Shown: positions 12,301-25,070, counted from the first letter of the stretch. The stretch is 64,000 bases of DNA from Balaenoptera acutorostrata (GCF_949987535.1 NC_080066.1:134582335-134646334); one strand, 5' to 3'. Numbers and translations are program-made. Notes: generated by a model not told the origin, from the letters alone.

Positions 12301-15300
12301 CCTCATTGTAGTTTTGATTTGCATTTCTCTAATGATTAGTGATGTTCAGCATCCTTTCATGTGTTTGTTGGCAATCTGTATATCTTCTTTGGAGAAATGT
12401 CTATTTAGGTCTTCTGCCCATTTTTGGACTGGGTTGTTTGTTTTTTTGATATTGAGCTGCATGAGCTGCTTGTATATTTTGGAGATTAATACTTTGTCAG
12501 TTGCTTCATTTGCAAATATTTTTCCCATTCTGAGGGTTGTCTTTTCATCTTGTTTATGGTTTCCTTTGCTGTGCAAAAGCTTTTAAGTTTCATTAGGTCC
12601 CATTTGTTTATTTTTGTTTTCATTTCCATTTCTCTAGGAGGTGGGTCAAAAAGGATCTTGCTGTGATTTATGTCATAGAATGTTCTGCCTATATTTTCCT
12701 CTAAGAGTTTTATAGTGTCTGGCCTTACATTTTGTCTTTAATCCATTTTGAGTTTATTTTTGTGTATGGCGTTAGGGAGTGTTCTAATTTCATTCTTTTA
12801 CATGTAGCTATCCAGTTTTCCCAGCACCACTTATTGAAGAGGCTGTCTTTTCTCCATTGTATATTTGCCTCCTTTATCAAAGATAAAGTGACCATATGTG
12901 CATGGGTTTATCTCTGGGCTTTCTGTCCTGTTCCATTGATCTATATTTCTGTTTTTGTACTAGTATCATACTGTCTTGATTACTGTAGCTTTGCAGTATT
13001 GTCTGAAGTCAGGGAGCCTGATTCCTCCAGCTCCGTTTTTCTTTCTCAAGATTGCTTTGGCTATTTGGGGTCTTTTGTGTTTGCATACAAATTGTGAAAT
13101 TTTTTGTTCTAGTTCTGTGAAAAATGCCATTGGTAGTTTGATAGGGATTGCACTGAATCTGTAGATTGCTTTGGATAGTATAGTCATTTTCACAATACTG
13201 ATTCTTCCAATCCAAACATGATATATCTCTCCATCTGTTTGTATCATCTTTAATTTCTTTCATCAGTGTCTTGAAGTTTTCTGCATACAGGTCTTTTGTC
13301 TCCTTAGGTAGATTTATTCCTAAGTACTTTATTCTTTTTGCTGCAGTGGTAAATGGGAGTGTTTCCTTAATTTCTCTTTCATATTTTTCATCATTAGTGT
13401 ATAGGAATGCAAGAGATTTCTGTGCATTAATTTTGTATCCTGCTACTTTACAAAATTCATTGATTAGCTCTAATAGTTTTCTGGTAGCATCTTTAGGATT
13501 CTCTATGTATAGTATCATGTCATCTGCAAACAGTGACAGTTTTACTTCTTTTCTGATTTGAATTCCTTTTATTTCTTTTTCTTCTCTGATTGCTGTGGCT
13601 AAAACTTCCAAAACTATGTTTAATAATAGTGGTGAGAGTGGACAGCCTTGTCTTGTTCCTGATCTTAGTGGAAATGGTTTCCATTTTCACCATTGAGAAT
13701 GATGTTGGCTGTGGGTTTGTCATATATGGCCTTTATTATGTTGAGGTAAGTTCCCTCTATGCCTACTTTCTGCAGGGTTTTTATCATAAATGGGTGTTGA
13801 ATTTTGTCAAAAGCTTTTTCTGCATCTACTGAGATAATCCTATGGTTTTTCTCCTTCAATTTGTTAATGTGGTGTATCACATTGATTGATTTGCATATAT
13901 TGAAGAATCCTTGCATTTCTGGGATAAACCCCACTTGATCATGGTGTTTGATCCTTTTAATGTGCTGTTGGATTCTGTTTGCTAGTATTTTGTTGAGGAT
14001 TTTTGCATCTATGTTCATCAGTGATATTGGCCTGTAGTTTTCTTTCTTTGTGACATCTTTGTCTGGTATTGGTATCAGGGTGATTGTGGCCTCGTAGAAT
14101 GAGTTTGGGAGTGTTCCTCCCTCTGCTATATTTTGGAAGAGTTTGAGAAAGATAGGTGTTAGCTCTTCTCTAAATGTTTGATAGAATTTGCCTGTGAAGC
14201 CATATGGTCCTGGGCTTTTGTTTGTTGGAAGACTTTTAATCACAGTTTCAATTTCAGTGCTTGTGATTGATCTCTTTATATTTTCTATTTCTTCCTGGTT
14301 CAGCCTCAGAAAGTTGTGCTTTTCTAAGAATTTGTCCATTTCTTCCAGGTTATCCATTTTATTGGCATATAGTTGCTTGTGGTAATCTCTCATAATCCTT
14401 TGTATTTCTGCAATGTCCATTGTTACTTCTCCTTTTTCATTTCCAATTCTATTGATTTGAGTCTTCTCCCTTGTTTTCCTGATGAGTCTGGCTAATGGTT
14501 TAACAATTTTGTTTATCTTCTCAAAGAACCAGCTTTTAGTTTTATTGATCTTTGCTATTGTTTCCTTCATTTCTTCTTCATTTATTTCTGATGTGATCTT
14601 TATGATTTCTTTCCTTCTGCTAACTTTTTGGGGTTTTTTTGTTCTTCTTTCTCTAGTTGCTTTAGGTGTAAGGTTCAGTTGTTTATTTGAGATGTTTCTT
14701 GTTTCTTGAGGTAGGATTGTATTGATATAAACTTCCCTCTTAGAACTGCTTTGGCTGCATCCCATAGGTTTTGGGTCGTTGTGTTTTCATTGTCTTTTGT
14801 TCCTAGGTATTTTTTGATTTCCTCTTTGATTTCTTCAGTGATCTCTTGGTTTTTTAGTAGTGTATTGTTTAACCTCCATGTGTTTGTATTTTTTACAGAT
14901 TTTTTCCTGTAATTGATATCTAGTCTCATAGCGTTGTGGTCGGATATGATTTCAATTTTCTTAAATTTACCAAGGCTTGATTTGTGACCCAAGATATGAT
15001 CTATCCTGGAGAATGTTCCATGAGCCCTTGAGAAGAAAGTGTATTCTGTTGTTTTTGGATGGAATGTGCTATAAATATCAATTAAGTCCATCTTGTTTAA
15101 TGTATCATTTAAAGCGTTTGTCCTTATTTATATTCATTTTGGATGATCTGCCCATTGGTGAAAGTGGCATGTTAAAGTCCCCTACTATGATTGTGTTACT
15201 GTCGATTTCCCCTTTTGTGGCTGTTAGCATTTGCCTTATGTATTGAGGTTCTCCTATGTTGGGTGCATAAATATTTACAATTGTTATATCTTCTTCTTGG

Positions 15301-16112
15301 ATTGATCCCTTGATCATTATGGAGTGTCCTTCTTTGTCTCTTGTAATAGTCTTTATTTTAAAGTCTATTTTGTCTGATATGAGAATTGTTACTCCAGCTT
15401 TCTTTTGATTTCCATTTGCAAGGAATCTCTTTTTTCATTCCCTCACTTTCAGTTTGTATGTGTCCCTAGGTCTGAAGTGGTCTCTTGTAGACAGCATATA
15501 TACAGGTCTTGTTTTTGTATCCATTCAGCCAGTTTATGTCTTTTGGTTGGAGCATTTAATCCATTTACATTTAAGGTAGTTATCGATATGTATGTTCCTG
15601 TTACCATTTTCTTAATTGTTTTGAGTTTGTTATTGTAGGTCTTTTCCTTCTCTTGTGTTTCCTGCATAAAGAAGTTCCTTTAGCATTTGTTGTAAAGCTG
15701 GTTTGGTGGTGCTGAATTCTCTTAGCTTTTGCTTGTCTGTAAAGGTTTTAATTTCTCTGTTGAATCTGAATGAGATCCTTGCTGGGTAGAGTAATCTTGG
15801 TTGTAGTTTTTTCCCTTTCATCACTTTAAATGTGTCCTGCCACTCCCTTCTGGCTTGCAGAGTTTCTGCTGAAGGATCAGCTGTTAACCTTATGGTGATT
15901 CCCTTGTATGTTTTTTGTTGCTTTTCCCTGCTGTCTTGTTTTTAATGTTGGTTGTCACCCACAAAATTGGCTCACCACCTGCTAAATGATCGCTGCTGAT
16001 GGAAATGGATATCACTGAAGGCTTTTAAGCAAGAGAGGGACATGTTTAGCTTTGTGCTAAAGATCGCTCACACCAGCAAACTGTATAGAGAATGGTTTAG
16101 AAGCAGTCTATC

Positions 16113-16691
16113 CAGTGCTGTCTGACAGAACTTTCTGCAATGGTGGAAATTTTCTTTATCAGCACTGTTTAATATAGTAGCCAATAGCCACTTGTGGCTA
16201 TTGAGCACTTACAATGTGGCTAGTATGACTGAGAAATTGACCTTTAAATTCTACTTATTTTAATTAATTAAAATTTAAAGAGCCAGGGCTTCCCTGGTGG
16301 CGCAGTGATTAAGAATCTGCCTGCTAATGCAGGGGACATGGGTTTGAGCCCTGGCCCAGGAAGATCCCACACACCGCGGAGCAACTAAGCCCATGCGCCA
16401 CAACTACTGAGCCTGTGCTCTAAAGCCCGCATGCCACAACTACTGAGCCCACTTGCCACAACTACTGAAGCCCGCATGCCTAGAGCCTGTGCTCCGCAAC
16501 AAGAGAAGCCACCGCAATGAGAAGCCCGCACACTGCAACAAAGAGTAGACCCACTCACCGCAACCAGAGAAAGCCCGCACACAGCACGAAGACCCAATGC
16601 AGCCAAAAATTAAAATAAATAAAATAAATAAATTTATTAAAAAAAATTTAAAGAGCCACATGTAGCTAGTGGCTACCATATTGGATAGCCA
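16113..16691 (+). mobile_element. hAT-type nonautonomous DNA transposon, split by a SINE
   Basis: Begins cagtgctgtctgacagaac, continues gccacttgtggctattgagc, and ends near gtggctaccatattgg. The SINE at 16286-16642 splits it. The expected right terminal repeat is lost. An inverted copy of the same element lies at about 17930-18132. The exact MER name is not assigned. Confidence 0.7.
16286..16642 (+). repeat. CHR-type SINE, long form, 16-bp target duplication
   Basis: Full head (gggcttccctggtggcgcag) with the repeated acaactactgagccc units that mark the long subfamily. Flanked by aaaatttaaagagcca at 16270-16285 and 16643-16658. Inserted into a hAT element. Confidence 0.93.
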
Positions 16692-17050
16692 TGAGGATTA
16701 TGTGGCACCTTTATGCAAATTACAAAGGTACTCTCTCCAGATAAACAGAGCTCCTGTACCAGTGCACAAGAATGCAGGCGATACTTCAGCCCCACTAACC
16801 TCCTTGGCCAGCCACATTTTGCAGTATACAAACTGCTCAACTGGACGCGATGACCCCCATTAGAGAAGCATGAGACTGGAAGCAAGGAGCCCATAGCAAT
16901 GATCCAGGCAAAAGTTGCTGTGGCTCTGACTAAAGCTGTGGAAGCTGGGAGAGAAAGGAGTGAATATATTTGATAATATTTAGGAGATAAGCTCAGTAGG
17001 ACTTGATTGACTGTATGCAGTGGTGAGAGGAAGGAAGGCATCAAAGAAGA

Positions 17051-17339
17051 CATATACAGTGCTACTGGCCACAGAAGCATGGCAAAATACAGCATTGGGC
17101 AATATTGTCCAGGGGAACTCATGATCTAATGAGGGCAGAGGCAGTTTCCTGATGTTGGGGGAAACAAGAGTTTACGTGGAATTGTCCAAGCCAAACCATG
17201 AGATCCAGCCACCTTCTTATAAATGAATCCCATCTACACTTTGGAAAATAATGTTTCATCACCATATACCTCGAGGTCCTACCTTTTGGCAAAAAGCTCC
17301 TCTCCAGCTTCACTTGTGTAAAAAAATAATAAACAGAAA
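17051..17339. other. Unassigned intergenic sequence
   Basis: No gene, RNA or repeat family recognised. Confidence 0.5.
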
Positions 17340-17640
17340 CCTGAATTAAATAGGGCTGGGAGACCAGCAAGGGAGCTCTCATGCCCTGTGATAACAGCAG
17401 AGCCCAAAAGGAAGATGAAAGACTCCTCCTCTTTCCTGGCAAGGACTCAGCCAATTAAAAGCCGTGGGCTCTTTGTTGGCCATAGTCCTCCCAACTTCCT
17501 TTTCCCCTCTATAGAAGTGTTCTTCTTCCCTTGCCATTTGGGGGACTTGCATGTGGATGCAGATCCCAAATCGCAATTCTCTACTGATCTGGAATAAACC
17601 CATCTTTGCTGGAGAAACATCTGGCAATCTATTTCAGGTC
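17340..17640 (+). repeat. LTR-like fragment
   Basis: Ends with ctggaataaacccatctttg, a polyadenylation-signal region typical of endogenous-retrovirus LTRs, preceded by a pyrimidine-rich promoter-like stretch. No internal viral genes are next to it. Family not named. Confidence 0.4.
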
Positions 17641-17929
17641 AATACTTGAAATGTATCTTTCCCTTGCCTGGTAACTATGTCCAGCACCTTATCACACAAA
17701 GGGGAACTGTCTCCCGAGGACCCACTCTCAGTTCTAGAAGGGACGACTCACCTGAGAAAGTAGAAAAAATGGGCGAGAGAAATTTTAAACTTCTTTCAAG
17801 GGTAGCATTTTAGGTGTCTCGACAAAGGTTTATTCTACGTCAGATAGAATGCTGACTGATTCGCTCAGAAACTGGGGCAGTGTGAAGCTCCCTTTACATT
17901 TTACCAGAGCACACAGGTAAATTTTAGAC

Positions 17930-18132
17930 CTGTGTAGTCTAATACAGGAGCCGTTAGTCACGCGTGGCTGTTTAAATTGATGAAAATTAAATAAAATTAA
18001 AAATTTGGTTCCTCAGCTACACTAGCCATATTTCAAGTGCTCAATAGCCTCATGTGGCTTCTGGCTACCCTATTGGACAACGTAGATAAAGACTATTTCC
18101 ATCATCACAGAAAGTTCTGTTGGACAGCACTG
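17930..18132 (-). mobile_element. hAT-type DNA transposon, second copy
   Basis: Inverted relative of the element at 16113-16691. It ends attggacaacgtagataaag...gttggacagcactg (two separate strings). The interior gccatatttcaagtgctcaa matches the first copy's complement. Confidence 0.7.
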
Positions 18133-19630
18133 CTTCAGACAATATTACACAACTATAATCAGTTAGAAAATACACCGATTTTAATGAGGGCAAACGGCCA
18201 ATTAGATGAACCAACCATAGACAAGGCAGTCGTCGAGGAAAAGAATGGGTTTACTTGACATTTTGGAGGACCATTATGAGCAGAAAGTGCAAACAATTCT
18301 CAGTATTTTTAAGAAGTTGCATTAACCCTTTTTAGCCCATGGGAGTAATCTTGTAGTAGATGGTGAATTAAGTTCCTGCTTCTAGTTACATATATGGATG
18401 GGGCTGGATGATATTGCAAAGAAAGATTAATCCTATGCTCGCTCACTCACTCCTTCTCCCCCCCTTCTCTTCTTCCCCCACCCAAATTTCCTTTGTTCAA
18501 GTTGTCTTTCCATCAGTTTGCCTCTACTCCCATGCCTTCAGCCCAGACAGCTAGGCGGAGATCAGCCACCAGAGAGCTGGAAAACAAAGCCCACAAATAC
18601 AAAGCATGTAGTCTAAGAATTGGATCCAAAAAGTTCAGATACACACCTGAGAGAACTTTCCAGCCCCTTAGACTAGATGAAGAAAGCCAGTGCTGAGGAA
18701 GAGGGAAGAGGAGGCGCTGAGCAGTCAGGAGAACGTGAGCTCAAGCAAGCTGCAAGCTTCCCTGGGAACCAGCACCGCCTCGCCAAGCTCCAGCGAGCGC
18801 CTAGCAGCTGAGCTCAATTTGCCTTTCCGTTGGTGTCTGTTGAGAACTGCCATTCGACAGCAGGTCGTCTTCACACATCCATCTTCCAAGTGGGAGTGAC
18901 GCTCACCACTCCGCTCGGCACCACATTCGGTCCCTGCCGAGGAGACGTTCCTCCTTCTTTGGCCCAGGAGGCTCGTAAACCACGCACCCACTCCGTGGAG
19001 AGGGAATGAATAGGCTCCTCAAAGACACGGTGGTAACATAAAGGGAGAGTCCCAACACTACTGTGAATTTGTCCTCAACCAACTCAAGGTCTCCCACAGG
19101 CATGGAACAAGAGGGGAACATGTCATCCAGATGACATACACCATAAGGAACCTATGCTGTTTTGGGAGGACCTGGGCCCTTACGTTGAGTAATGAGTACA
19201 GAAAATGGTAGGCCGGAGGTTCCCAATATTCCAGAAGAGGTTTGCATATCTGGGGGAAAATCAATTTCACCCGGTGATTGCGGGTGGCACATGGATCTGG
19301 ACATGTGTCTGAGATGTAAGCCTTGGAAAGAATAGCTGTGGAGCTGAGAAGAATGGGAGGTATAGCAGAAAGTATTGGTTGACCCTCAAGCCACTCCCAC
19401 TTCTTTCTTGTTGGCAGAGTTCAGAGTTTGTTCAAGGGTTCATGACCCTCATCCCATGTGCTTCAAGGAGGAGCCCTTCCCCAGCCCAGGGTTTTAGGGA
19501 AAGGCAGCTCCTGCCTTCCAGAGTGATGTCTGACTCCCAGCTGCTCTGTATGGGGCAGAGCTGATGGCTGTTCGTGTTATTTTCTGTTTACCACATATGT
19601 TTCTAAATCATTGGGTTAAGGCTGCATACA
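18133..19630. other. Unassigned intergenic sequence
   Basis: About 1.5 kb with short open frames only. No conserved protein, RNA gene or confident repeat was recognised. Parts around 19290-19560 may be an old repeat, but I cannot name it. Confidence 0.5.
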
Positions 19631-19752
19631 ATTTTTTTTTTTTTTTTTTTTTGTGACTGCTCCATATCTTAGTTCCCCGACCAGGGAGCCAACCCACACC
19701 CCCTGCAGTGGAAGCCCGGAGCCTTAACCACTGGACCGCCAGGGAAGTCCCT
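19631..19752 (-). repeat. CHR-type SINE, short form
   Basis: T-run tail on the left, then the complement of the head ending gccagggaagtccc at the right. The complement of ggggaactaagat is also visible. Same short form as at 5897. Confidence 0.85.
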
Positions 19753-19959
19753 ATATACAAATAGCATCAGGCTGTCCAGCAGGATGTGGTTTCTCACATC
19801 AGGTGGCTGTGTTATCCACCTTGCCCTTTGCCCTAGGAGTGCCTGTTATACAACCATTAGGAGAGGAATCAATGTACAAAAATGACTCAACAATCTCATG
19901 TGTGCAAAATATCTCTTTACTGGTATTCTTTTTTTAATGTGTGCCTTTTTTTATAAAGC

Positions 19960-20267
19960 CACATGAAGGTAAAATTTTTAAATGGTGAAAAACACAGATC
20001 TTAAGTGTATAAGGAGTTTCAGTACATGCACGCACGCATGTAACAACGACCCGCAAACAAGATAGAGAACTTGGCCATCACCCCACAAAGTTCCCTCATG
20101 GCCCACCCCCATAGGCAACTACCGTCCTGCTTCCTAGTAACACAGATTAGCTTCATCTGTTCTTGAACTTCATTAAATGGAATCCTGTGATATGTATTCT
20201 TTGTGTCTGGCTGTTTGGGCTCAGCATAATATTTGGGGGTTTTCTTTGAGACTCTTCCACAGGAGTT
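19960..20267 (-). repeat. Old L1 3' region
   Basis: Reads like an inverted L1M 3' segment: aaatggtgaaaaacacagat, then agtacatgcac, gcaactaccgtcctgc and gggctcagcataat. The SINE at 20269 interrupts or abuts it. Confidence 0.5.
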
Positions 20268-20268
20268 C

Positions 20269-20594
20269 TTTTTTTTTTTTTTTTTTTTGGCTGCATTGGG
20301 TCTTCGCTGCTGTGCGTGGGCTTTCTCTAGCTGTGGCGAGTGGGGGCTACTCTTCGTTGCGGTGCGTGGGCTTCTCATTGCAGTGGCTTCTCTTGTTGTA
20401 GAGCACATGCTCTAGGTGCATGGGCTTCAGTAGTTGTGGCACGTGGGCTCAGTAGTTGTGGCTCGTGGGATCTAGAGCGCAGGCTCAGTAGTTGTGGCGC
20501 ACAGGCTTAGTTGCTCTGCGGCATGTGGGATCTTCCCGGACCATGGCTCGAACCTGTGTCCCCTGCATTGGCAGGCGCCACCAGGGAAGTCCCA
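20269..20594 (-). repeat. CHR-type SINE, long form
   Basis: Long minus-strand copy with the complement of the repeated acaactactgagccc units. The head is at 20575-20594 (gcgccaccagggaagtccc). The tail is a T run at 20270-20288. One short stretch of the head is deleted (gcaggcgccacc). Confidence 0.9.
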
Positions 20595-21340
20595 AGTTTA
20601 CAACTTTAAAAGAACTCATTTTCATCCAGTTCTATTGCACCAGCTCCATTTGTTTCTCAGAGAGAGCCCCAGGTGAGTAGAACAGTAACGAGATTCCACC
20701 TCTCACATCCAAGATTATAAGGACTCTCCTTTGGAAGCTGGGCCGCATCCTGGCCAGGCCAGGCCGGGGCAGGTGTCAGCTTGGACACGCACCACGTTGC
20801 AGTGCACTGGGCTGTTTGCAGTGCTGTGGGCAGGGCTGAAGGAAACTCACAAGGGGGCGTGCAGTACACTGCAGCTGGAAATAGCCAGGAGCCGCTACCA
20901 CCCCCAGGCCAAAAAGGTTGTAATAGGAACTGAATCTGAATTCATAATGAGAGTGGCTATGAGGCAGGAAGGGCTAAGATGATCCATGAGTAAAGGGAAG
21001 TCTAACTGGTTTTGAGCAAGCCAAAGTGGTGAGATTGAGAAAAGGCTAATAGGGTCCATGGTCAGGCTGTTCAACTGCAGCAACAGTGGAATAGGCAGAG
21101 AAGTGCTTTATTACCCTAATGGAAGAGGATCAACAAACTTCTGCATTTGACGTGAAAACCAGAAAATTCAGTCTTGCAGATTGAGCTAGGTGCTTCCAGT
21201 TCCTGGGCCATATTCCAGTCTCAATGACACTCCCCTCTTCAACCATCCCTGGGTCAGGTACTTCTGACTGGGAGCAGTTGGGAGGAATCTCACAATTAAT
21301 CCCATGACTAGAGATGGATTAAAATGAATACCCAGCAGCT
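20595..21340. other. Unassigned intergenic sequence
   Basis: No coding exon, RNA or repeat that I can name with confidence. Confidence 0.45.
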
Positions 21341-22619
21341 TCAACAAGGAATGTGTGCCACCAATATGGAAAAAAAAAAATTTGATACCACTTCACTGAG
21401 AAAAATAAAAGAACTAACTGAAAGAGCTTCCTTGATTGAAGTTTAAAACAATGTCATTTTCTCCCAAATTAATTTATGTTACCATGATTGTAATCAAAAT
21501 GAGATTTTGAACATTATTTTAAAATTCACCTTAAAGAATACTTGAAAATACCAAATAAATATTTGAAAACAAAGGAAGATGAAAAGAAATTAGCTTTATG
21601 AGATTTGAAAACATTTTACAAAGCAGTAATAATTATAAGTATGATTGAGGCACAAAAATCAACAAACATATCAATATCTTAGAATAATTATTCCAGAAAA
21701 AGACCCAATTCCACATAATAATTGAATGCTTTTTAAAGAAGGCATCCCAAATTATTGGAAAAAATATTTTTCATGATGTTAAAACCTTTGTCGAGGTATA
21801 TTAATAATTTAAATTCTCTCTTGATATCATATAATTAGGTAAATTCTAGGAATTTAGCCATTTAAAATAAAGGAATGCATAGCGCTGTCAGGTCTCCGGG
21901 TGTGGGTGTACTTTTTAAACTAAAACCAGTCTGTTACATCTACATGCACACACACAAAAACCCACCCAATCAACAGAGTCAATTACAAAATAAATTAAAA
22001 TTTCAATATATAGAAAAACACCAAAATAAAGAAGAAAACTGAAATACTCTCAGTTTAAAAAAAAAGACAAAGGATGAATAAGTACACTGAAAACTCTCTA
22101 AAAATGAACTCTAAAACCCCCAGTTGATAAATGGACAAAGGGTAGGATCGCACAGTTTACAGTTGTAGTTGATTAACAAACATATGAGAAAATAAACTCT
22201 AGTATCAAAGAAAAAGCCAATTTAAAAATAAAGATTACCATTTTGGTAAATCAAATTAGGTAGTACTTTAAATAAATGAAAGTATTTGGTATCGGCAAGG
22301 CTCCCTTGTCCATAGCTTCTCAGTATAATAACCCTGTTGAAAATAATCCGAAACATGGAAAAGCCTTTTGCACAAAAATATCTCTAGCAACAGTATTGGA
22401 AACCACCAAAATACCCAACAATAAAAGAATTGTTATGTAAACCGTGACATATGCACTCAGAAAAATATTATAAAATTATCTAATTATGTTTATAAATAGT
22501 TCCTTTTTAAATGGAGAATGTATAATTACATTACTCATGAAATTGGATACATACCATATACAATTATCTTTTTAAAATACATGGGAAATGATTGAAAGGA
22601 AACTAATATATATTAAAAT
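21341..22619 (+). repeat. Probable very old L1/HAL1-like sequence
   Basis: A-rich plus-strand sequence with LINE-like phrases such as gataaatggacaaagggta and caacagtattggaaaccacc. No surviving open frame. Family and limits are uncertain. Confidence 0.4.
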
Positions 22620-24842
22620 GCTTTTTCCAGCTTTATTGAGATATTATTGACTTATATGTAAGTTTAAGGTGTACAACATGATGATTTGATACACATATAT
22701 TGCAAAGTGATTATCACAGTAAGGTTAGTTAACACCTTTATCACCTCACATAATTACCATTTTTTTGGTGTGGTGATAACATTTAAGATTTACTCTCTTA
22801 ACAGTACAACAATATATCAAAACATTCAAGTACATAATACAGTACTGTTAATTACAGTCACCGTGCTGTACATTAGATCCCCAGAACTTAGTCATCTTAT
22901 AGCTGGTAGCTGGTATCCTTTGATCAGCATCTCCCCGTTCCCCCCACCACCACCCAACCCCCAGCCCTTGGCAACTAACTTTCTACTCTCTATTTCTATG
23001 AATTCAGCTGTTTTAGATTCCACACATAAGTGAGATCATACAGTATTTGTCTTTCTCTGACTTGCTTCACTTAGCATAATGCCCTCAAGGTCCATTCATA
23101 TTGTTGCAAAAGATAGAATAAGATAGAATTTCCTTCTTTTTTATGGCTGAATAATATTACTCTGTGTGTGTGTTTGTGTGTGTGACATTTTCTTTATCCA
23201 TTCACCCATCAATGGACACTTAGATGGTTTCCATGTCTTGGCTATTATAAATAATGCTGCAATGAACATGGGGATGTAGATATCTCTTTAGGAAAGTAAT
23301 TTCATTCCCTTTGGATAAATACACAGAAGTAGGATTGCTGAATCTTACAGTAGTTCTACTTTTAATTTTTTGAGGAACCTCCATACTGTTTTCCATAGTA
23401 GCTATACCCATTTACATTTCCACCACCACTACACAAGGGTTCCCTTTTTTCCACTTCCTTGACAATGCTTGTTATCTCTGTCTTTTTGATGATAGCCATT
23501 CTAACAGGTTCAAGGTCATATCTCATTGTGGTTTTGATCTACATTTACCAGATGATTAGTAATGTTGAGCATCTTTTCTTGTACCTATTGGCCATTTGTG
23601 TGACTTCTTTGGAGAAATGTCTTTCAAGTCCTTTGCCCAATTTTTAATAGAATTGTTTGAGGTTTTTTGCTACTGAGTTGTATGAGTTCCTTATATTGGT
23701 TATTAATATATATATTGGTTATTAATCCCTTCTCAGATAGATGGTTTGCAAATATTTTCTCCCATTCTGTAGGTTGCCATTTCATTTTGCTGATTGTTTC
23801 TTTTGCTGTGCAGAAGCTTTTCGCTTGATGTAGTTCCTCTTGTTTATTTTTGCTTTTGTTGCTTGCACTTTTGGTGCCATATCCAAAAAATTGTTGCCAA
23901 GAGCCAATGTCAAGGAGCTTTTTCTCTATGTTTTCTTCTAGGAGTTTTATAGTTTCAGGTCTTACATTTAAGTCTTTAATCCATTTTGAGTTAATTTTGT
24001 GAGTGGTGTAAGATAGGGGTCCAATTTCATTCTTCTGCATGTGAATATCCAGTTTTCCCAACACCATTTATTGAAGAAACTATCCTGTCCTCACTGAGTA
24101 TTTTTGGCTCTCTTGTCAAGTATTAGTTGACTATATATGCATGGGTTTATTTCTGGGCTCTTGATTCTGTTCCATTGGTCTATGTGTCTGTTTTTATGCT
24201 GGTACTATACTATTTTGAATACTATGGCTTAGTGATAAAGTTTGAAATAAGGAATGTGATGCCACCAACTTTGTTCTTCTTTCTCAGGATTGCTTTGGCT
24301 CTTTGGAGTCTTCTGTAGTTCTACATGAGTTTCAGGATTGTTTTTATTTCTATTTCTATGAAAAATACCGTTGGAATTTTGATAGAGATTGCATTAAATC
24401 CATAGATGTCTTTGGGTAGTATGGACATTTTAACAATATTAATTCCTCTGATCCATGAACATGGGATATGTTTCCACTTACTTGTGTCTTCTTCAGTTTC
24501 TTTCATCAATGTCTTAATAGTTTTCAGTGGACAGCTCTTTTACCCCCTTGGTTAAATTTATTCCTAAGTATTTTATTGTTTTTGATGCTACTGTAAATGG
24601 GGTTGTTGTTTTTTTAGATAATTTATTTTTAGTGAATTGAAATGCAACTGAATTTTGTATCTTGGTTTTGTATCCTGCAATTTTACTGAATTCCTTCATT
24701 AGTTCTAACAGTTTTTTTGTAGAGTCTTTAGGGTTTTCTATGTTTAAGTTCATATCATCTGCAAACAGAGACAATTTTACTTCTTCCTTTCCAATTTGGA
24801 TGCCTTTTATTTCTTTTTCTTGCCTAATTGCTCTGGCTAGAA
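22620..24842 (-). mobile_element. Old L1, minus strand
   Basis: The 3' end is at the left (complement of the L1MA/L1MB-type terminus, ccagctttattgagatatta). ORF2 relics read leftward: a C-terminal region at 23624-24067 and a reverse-transcriptase piece with [15 protein letters not shown] in 24514-24912. Frames are heavily broken. It is more decayed than the L1 at 11212. It stops abruptly near 24842. Confidence 0.85.
23163..23185. repeat. (TG)n microsatellite
   Basis: Short imperfect TG run within the old L1. Confidence 0.75.
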
Positions 24843-25070
24843 CAACCAGTCTCAAACAGTCAGCTAGGCTCTTCCAAATAAGGCAACTGCTTAAGTATGT
24901 ATAACCAGTCAAATAATTTCCTTGCTTTGCTTCAGCCTCTATTCTATAAAAGCCTTTCCCTTAGAAAGCTCCTAATCACTTCCAGTTTCATGCTGCCTGA
25001 TTTGAATCACCGTTTGCTCAAATAAACTCTTGTCAATTTTAACGTGCCTCTGTTTATCTTTTAATGGGAA
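24843..25070 (+). repeat. LTR-like fragment with TATA and poly(A) motifs
   Basis: Contains ctataaaagcc (TATA-like) followed about 70 bases later by ctcaaataaactctt (polyadenylation-like), the arrangement of an ERV LTR U3-R-U5. No viral genes are attached. It directly abuts the broken L1 ORF2. Family not named. Confidence 0.45.

Larger units (their letters stand above)
11212..15927 (-). mobile_element. L1 retrotransposon, 5'-truncated
   Basis: About 4.7-kb minus-strand L1. The 3' end, with T-rich sequence on the plus strand, is at the left. The 5' end is cut inside ORF1: about 15630-15824 encodes the ORF1 C-terminus (KQKLREFSTTKPALQQ). ORF2 runs leftward in broken frames: endonuclease start (LNVNGLNAPTKRH near 15600), IYAPN and GDFN motifs (15105-15317), SDH (14675-15091), reverse transcriptase with AFDKIQHP (13665-14765) and [10 protein letters not shown] (13009-13611), then a C-terminal Cys-rich segment (CWRGCGEKG, 11706-12140). 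It is flanked by a 16-base duplication ctgctgtcttgttttt at 11196-11211 and 15928-15943. Multiple frame breaks and the missing 5' end mean it is dead. Confidence 0.95.
10500..17050 (+). repeat. Ancient interspersed repeat, heavily interrupted
   Basis: Segments at about 10500-11000, 15990-16112 and 16865-17050 read in order as one old repeat type. Recognition strings are gagtgccagtatgttccagg, then ggccttatatgcctgg, then gagagggacatg, then tgatccaggcaaaag. Later insertions (an L1, hAT-like DNA and SINEs) separate the pieces. The same type recurs near 26.2, 41-42, 45.2-47.7 and 50 kb. I could not name the family. Confidence 0.5.

Noticed and set aside
11212..15927. Possibility of an active L1
   Set aside because: ORF2 is broken in several places and the 5' UTR and most of ORF1 are missing.
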